64,000 bases of DNA, taken from positions 25,048 through 89,047 of the forward strand of contig NZ_LZZW01000037.1 in assembly GCF_014170375.1 (NCBI RefSeq). Direction: 5' to 3'. Source of the DNA: Variovorax sp. UMC13. Its GTDB lineage: Bacteria > Pseudomonadota > Gammaproteobacteria > Burkholderiales > Burkholderiaceae_C. The stretch's first letter is position 1. Every line of letters starts with the position of its first letter. Positions 60,246 to 64,000 of the stretch are shown piece by piece. The translations under genes were made by a program, and so were the position numbers. The notes under the pieces are model-generated. The model did not search any database. It had not been told where the DNA came from and saw only the letters and a list, made by a program, of their open reading frames with translations.

Positions 60246-61207
60246 AGACGGCCGCGATCACGCGCTGGCGCTCGGCGCTGTCGGCCGTCGTGCTGGCGGC
60301 CGGCATGGCCACGCTCACGGGCTGCATCGGCATCTACAAGAGCGTGGGCGCGGTCGAGGACACCCGCCTCGACGACACGCCGCGCATCGCGGTGATCTCG
60401 GCCTTCCAGCCCGAACTTACGCTGTTGCTGACAAGGCTGCAGAAGCCGGTCACGCACAGCGTGCACGGCGTGGACTTCACCACCGGCACGCTCGAAGGCA
60501 AGCCGGTGGTGCTGTTCCTGTCGGGCATCAGCATGACCAACGCGACCATGAACACGCAGCGCGTGCTGGACCGCTTTCGCGTCACCCACGTCGTCTTCAG
60601 CGGCATCGCGGGCGGCGTGAACCCCGCGCTGCACGTGGGCGACGTGACCGTGCCGGCGCAATGGGGCCAGTACCTCGAGGTGCTGATGGCGCGCGAGACC
60701 GCACCGGACCGGTTCAGCGCACCGCCCTTCATCACCGACGCGACGATGTTCCCGAACTTCGGCATGGTGCATCCACGCTCCGTCGAGGTGCGCACCGAGG
60801 CCAAGCCGCAGATCGAACGCAAGTTCTGGTTCGAGGCCGATCCGAAGATGCTCGCGGTCGCGCGCAGCATCCGCAACGTCGATCTCGCGAACTGCAGCGC
60901 GGGCAGGTGCCTGCCGCGCAAGCCGAAGCTCGTGGTGGGCGGCAACGGCGTCTCGGGCCAGGCCTTCATGGACAACAAGGCGTACCGCGAATACACCTTC
61001 AGGACCTTCCAGGCCAACGTGATCGACATGGAGACCGCGGCCGTGGGCATGGTCGCCTACAGCAACGGCGTGCCTTACATCGCCTTCCGCTCGCTCAGCG
61101 ACCTCGCGGGCGGCGGCGACGGCGAGAACGAGATGGGGACCTTCATGGGCATCGCGGCCGACAATTCGGCCAAGGTGATGCTGGCCTTCCTCGCGGCCTG
61201 GAAGTGA
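60242..61207 (+). CDS. Lipoprotein of the nucleoside phosphorylase/MTA-SAH nucleosidase fold
   Basis: 321 residues. The signal peptide ends in LTGC with the lipid Cys at 28, so it is anchored outside the cytoplasm. The rest is a phosphorylase-superfamily domain: RIAVISAFQPELTLLL, FSGIAGGVNPALHVGDV, IDMETAAVGMVAYSNGVPYIAFRSLSD with the purine-binding MET and catalytic Asp. GTG at 60242 shares GTGA with the binding-protein stop. It may release bases or sugars from nucleosides in the periplasm for the transporter. Substrate not known. Confidence 0.88.
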   Translation: MKTAAITRWRSALSAVVLAAGMATLTGCIGIYKSVGAVEDTRLDDTPRIAVISAFQPELTLLLTRLQKPVTHSVHGVDFTTGTLEGKPVVLFLSGISMTNATMNTQRVLDRFRVTHVVFSGIAGGVNPALHVGDVTVPAQWGQYLEVLMARETAPDRFSAPPFITDATMFPNFGMVHPRSVEVRTEAKPQIERKFWFEADPKMLAVARSIRNVDLANCSAGRCLPRKPKLVVGGNGVSGQAFMDNKAYREYTFRTFQANVIDMETAAVGMVAYSNGVPYIAFRSLSDLAGGGDGENEMGTFMGIAADNSAKVMLAFLAAWK

Positions 61208-61334
61208 TCCCGCCTTCACTCCCTCCCCCGCCGGGGGAGGGCCGGGGTGGGGGCAGGCGCCACCGCAGGACGATGACATGGGCCGCGAGCCCCCATCCCC
61301 ACCTTCCCCCAAAGGGGGAAGGAGCAAGACATTC
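61208..61334. repeat. Inverted pair of G/C-tract palindromic repeats
   Basis: Two copies of one palindromic unit in opposite orientation: about 61216-61256 (CTCCCTCCCCCGCCGGGGGA, then GGCCGGGGTGGGGGC) and 61289-61327 (GCCCCCATCCCCACCTTCCC, then CCAAAGGGGGAAGGAGC). A third copy is at 63965-64000. They resemble REP-type elements. The second contains the GAAGGAG ribosome site of the ATPase gene. Confidence 0.65.
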
Positions 61335-62885
61335 ATGACTCAAATCGTTCTACGCCTTCAGGGCATCACCAAGCGCTTCGGTGCGTTGGTGGCCAACGAC
61401 GCGATCTCCCTTGAGCTGCAGGCCGGCGAAGTGCTGGCGCTGCTGGGGGAGAACGGCGCCGGCAAGTCGACGCTGATGTCGATCCTGTTCGGCCACTACA
61501 CCGCCGACGAGGGCCGCATCGAGGCCTTCGGCCAGGCGCTGCCGCCCGGCAACCCCAAGGCCGCGCTGGCCGCGGGCATCGGCATGGTGCACCAGCACTT
61601 CACGCTGGCCGACAACCTCAGCGTGCTCGACAACGTGCTCATGGGCACCGAGCCGCTGTGGCAACCCTTCTCGCGGCGCAGCGCGGCGCGCGCGCGCTTG
61701 CTCGAGGTCTCGCAGCGCTTCGGCCTGCCGGTGCAGCCCGAGGCGAAGATCGGCGACCTGTCGGTCGGCGAGCGCCAGCGCGTCGAGATCCTCAAGGCGC
61801 TGTACCGCGGCGCGCGCATCCTGATCCTCGACGAGCCGACCGCGGTGCTCACGCCGCAGGAGAGCGAGGCACTGTTCGACACGCTGGCCCAGATGGTGGC
61901 CCAGGGCCTGTCGATCATCTTCATCAGCCACAAGCTGGGCGAGGTGCTGCGCGTGTCGCAGCGCGTGGCGGTGCTGCGCGGCGGCAAGCTGGTGGCGCAG
62001 GCGCGCGCGGCCGACACCACGCAGGCCGAGCTCGCGCTCTGGATGGTCGGCCATGCGGTCGAGAAGACCGCGCGCCGGCCGGCCCGCAGCGTGGGCGACG
62101 CGGTCTGCGTGCTCGACCATGTGCGCACCACCGGCAGCGGCCATGACCGGCTCGACGGCGTGACGCTCACGCTCCGGGCCGGCGAGATCGTCGCCATCGC
62201 GGGCGTGTCGGGCAACGGCCAGGTGGCGCTGGCCGAGTTGCTGAGCGGCACCCGCCGCGCGGTGGCCGGCTCGGTGCAATTGATGGGCCGCGCGCTGCCG
62301 CCCTCGCCCGCCCGGCTGGTGCCGCGCGGCGTCGCGCGCATCCCCGAAGACCGGCACGCCGTGGGCGTGATCGGCGACCTGCCGGTGTGGGAGAACGCGG
62401 TGTCCGAACGGCTGCGCAGCCCGGCCTTCTCGCGCTGGACGCCGCTGGGCCTGCGCTGGGTCAAACGCGCCGCCGCACGCGCCTATGCGGCGCGGGTCGA
62501 GAAGGCCTACGACGTGCGCGGCGCGGGGCTCTCCTCGCCCGCGCGTTCGCTCTCGGGCGGCAACATGCAGAAGCTGATCCTGGGCCGCGCGCTGATGGCG
62601 CCCGAGTCCGCCAACGGCCAGCGCAAGCCGCCGCGGCTGATCGTCGCGCACCAGCCCACCTGGGGCCTGGACATCGGTGCGGTCGCGTACGTGCAGCAGC
62701 AGTTGATCGCCGCGCGCGATGCCGGCGCCGCGGTGCTGGTGATCTCCGACGACCTCGACGAGGTGCTGGCATTGGGCGACCGCGTCGCCGTGATGCACGG
62801 CGGCCACCTGGGCGAACCGCGGCCCGCAACCGCCTGGACGCGCGAAGCCATCGGCCTCGCGATGGCAGGCATGGAACATTCATGA
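61335..62885 (+). CDS. Nucleoside ABC transporter ATPase (two ABC domains)
   Basis: 516 residues with two tandem ABC domains, as in sugar/nucleoside importers of the RbsA/YufO type. Domain 1 has Walker A GENGAGKST (38-46), signature LSVGERQRVEI and Walker B ILDEPTAVLTP. Domain 2 has a degenerate Walker A (GVSGNGQVAL) but a good signature LSGGNMQKLILGR. ATG at 61335 with GAAGGAG upstream. Energises the importer with the binding protein at 59244 and the permease that follows. Confidence 0.95.
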   Translation: MTQIVLRLQGITKRFGALVANDAISLELQAGEVLALLGENGAGKSTLMSILFGHYTADEGRIEAFGQALPPGNPKAALAAGIGMVHQHFTLADNLSVLDNVLMGTEPLWQPFSRRSAARARLLEVSQRFGLPVQPEAKIGDLSVGERQRVEILKALYRGARILILDEPTAVLTPQESEALFDTLAQMVAQGLSIIFISHKLGEVLRVSQRVAVLRGGKLVAQARAADTTQAELALWMVGHAVEKTARRPARSVGDAVCVLDHVRTTGSGHDRLDGVTLTLRAGEIVAIAGVSGNGQVALAELLSGTRRAVAGSVQLMGRALPPSPARLVPRGVARIPEDRHAVGVIGDLPVWENAVSERLRSPAFSRWTPLGLRWVKRAAARAYAARVEKAYDVRGAGLSSPARSLSGGNMQKLILGRALMAPESANGQRKPPRLIVAHQPTWGLDIGAVAYVQQQLIAARDAGAAVLVISDDLDEVLALGDRVAVMHGGHLGEPRPATAWTREAIGLAMAGMEHS

Positions 62886-63943
62886 GACTCGAACGCCGTC
62901 ACCGGACTTCCCCCCTGGCCCTCGTGCTCGCGCCCATCGGCGCGGTCGCCTTCACGCTCGTCGTCAGCGCCCTGCTGGTGCTCTGGGCCGGCGCGCCCGT
63001 GGGCCGCACCTATGCGCTGCTGCTGCAGGGCGGCTTCGGCTCGGTTTTCGCCTGGAGCGAGACCCTGACCCGCGCCATCCCGCTGATCCTCACCGGGCTC
63101 GCGGCCACCGTGGCCTTCAAGGCGCGGCTGTTCAACATCGGCGCCGAGGGCCAGCTCTACGCCGGCGCGCTGGCCGCGATCGCGGTCGGCGGCATGCACG
63201 GCGGCACCGGCTTCGCGCTCTCGCCCTGGCTGCTGTTCCCGCTGATGATGCTGGCCGCGGCCGTGGCCGGCGCGCTGCTGCTGCTGGGCCCGGCCCTGAT
63301 GAAGAACCGGCTGGGCGTGGACGAGGTCGTGACCACGCTGCTGATCAACTTCATCGTGCTGCTCGCGGTCTCGGCCATGCTCGACGGCCCGATGAAGGAC
63401 CCGACCGCCATGGGCTGGCCGCAGAGCGTGGCACTGCAGGGCGATCTCGAACTCGGCAAGCTGATCCCGCAGACCCGCGTGCACACCGGGCTGGTCTGGG
63501 CCGTGTCGCTGGCGGTGATGGTCTGGGCAATCTTCAAGTACACGGTGCTGGGCTTCGACATCCGCGCGGTCGGCGCCAACGCGCGCGGCGCGGCCTTCGC
63601 GGGCGTGCCGGTGACGCGCACCGTGGTCATGGTCGCGCTGCTGTCGGGCGCGCTGGCCGGGCTGGCGGGCGCGATCGAGGTCGCGGGCCGTACCAGCTAC
63701 GTGACGCTCGACATGTCGCCGGGCTACGGCTACACCGGCATCGTGATCGCGATGCTCGCCGGCCTGCATCCGCTGGGCGTGATCGCCGCGGGCGTGTTCG
63801 TGGCCGGCGTGCTGGTCGGCGCCGACAGCATGAGCCGCGCGGTCGGTGTGCCGACCTACATCGCCGACGTGATCGTCGCGGCCTCGCTGATCGCGGTGCT
63901 GGTGGCGACGCTGCTGACGCAGTACCGGGTGCGGCGCAAATGA
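62882..63943 (+). CDS. Nucleoside ABC transporter permease (BPD_transp_2)
   Basis: 353 residues, eight to nine membrane segments, with the family blocks FKARLFNIGAEGQLYAGAL, MKNRLGVDEVVTTLLINFI and DIRAVGANARGAAFAGV. ATG at 62882 overlaps the ATPase stop (ATGA). A second permease normally completes such importers and is expected just beyond the right edge. Confidence 0.94.
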   Translation: MRLERRHRTSPLALVLAPIGAVAFTLVVSALLVLWAGAPVGRTYALLLQGGFGSVFAWSETLTRAIPLILTGLAATVAFKARLFNIGAEGQLYAGALAAIAVGGMHGGTGFALSPWLLFPLMMLAAAVAGALLLLGPALMKNRLGVDEVVTTLLINFIVLLAVSAMLDGPMKDPTAMGWPQSVALQGDLELGKLIPQTRVHTGLVWAVSLAVMVWAIFKYTVLGFDIRAVGANARGAAFAGVPVTRTVVMVALLSGALAGLAGAIEVAGRTSYVTLDMSPGYGYTGIVIAMLAGLHPLGVIAAGVFVAGVLVGADSMSRAVGVPTYIADVIVAASLIAVLVATLLTQYRVRRK

Positions 63944-63964
63944 CCTTGCCCTGCCTTCTTGTGT

Positions 63965-64000
63965 TGCTCCTTCCCCCTCCGGGGGAAGGCTGGGATGGGG
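63965..64000. repeat. G/C-tract palindromic repeat, third copy (cut by edge)
   Basis: CTCCTTCCCCCTCCGGGGGA followed by AGGCTGGGATGGGG, the same unit and orientation as the reverse complement of 61289-61327. It lies right after the permease gene and runs off the window. Confidence 0.6.

Noticed and set aside
61990..62230. Degenerate second Walker A in the nucleoside ATPase as a sign of a broken gene
   Set aside because: Loss of one nucleotide site is usual in double-ABC importers of the RbsA/YufO type; the rest of the domain is intact.

Overview
The window is a high-GC stretch of a betaproteobacterial chromosome, most likely from the Comamonadaceae (Variovorax-like). This rests on the conserved order hflK-hflX-hfq-der-bamB, the coupled pilW-rodZ-ispG-hisS block, the tig-clpP-clpX-lon block, the small Trp-rich protein gene, and two GC-rich intergenic repeat types of a kind I associate with Variovorax genomes. 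Almost all of it is dense core genome. I see no insertion sequence, phage, integrase, CRISPR array or rRNA.

Layout. 1-11.6 kb (minus strand): hflK (cut by the edge), hflX, hfq, der, bamB, a YfgM-like protein, hisS, ispG, rodZ-like, pilW, rlmN and ndk. 11.7-15.4 kb (minus): rluB, scpB, rluD; bamD diverges from rluD. 16-25 kb: DinG-type helicase, DUF465 protein, PP2C phosphatase, small Trp-rich protein, cytochrome c, a LapA-like membrane protein, acetyl-CoA synthetase, a YqhA-type protein, and a LysR regulator divergent from an NAD(P)-binding protein. 25-30.7 kb: fumC, then a glycine betaine/proline-type importer (proVWX) behind a long promoter-leader region. 30.7-32.8 kb is the most irregular part: a small membrane protein, a LuxR-like sensor without a DNA-binding domain, and a NYN-domain nuclease gene with a structured leader. 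32.9-36.7 kb: class I fumarase, murI and two uncharacterised proteins.

36.7-43.3 kb holds four tRNA genes and the protein quality-control block tig-clpP-clpX-lon. 43.4-47.8 kb is an RND efflux pump with a palindromic operator candidate. 47.8-51.2 kb is the squalene pathway hpnCDE plus a small overlapping gene. 51.2-55.4 kb: SH3 protein, HAD phosphatase, hemH, a DUF1993 protein, and an ECF sigma factor with its NrsF-type membrane regulator.

55.5-64 kb is the most interesting functional unit. It encodes a bacterial version of the URC uracil-degradation pathway (GTP cyclohydrolase II-like URC1, URC4/DUF1688, uracil phosphoribosyltransferase). It is followed directly by a BMP-type nucleoside ABC importer and a lipoprotein nucleosidase whose start overlaps the stop of the importer's binding-protein gene. 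Read together, this looks like a system that cleaves, imports and degrades nucleosides and nucleobases.
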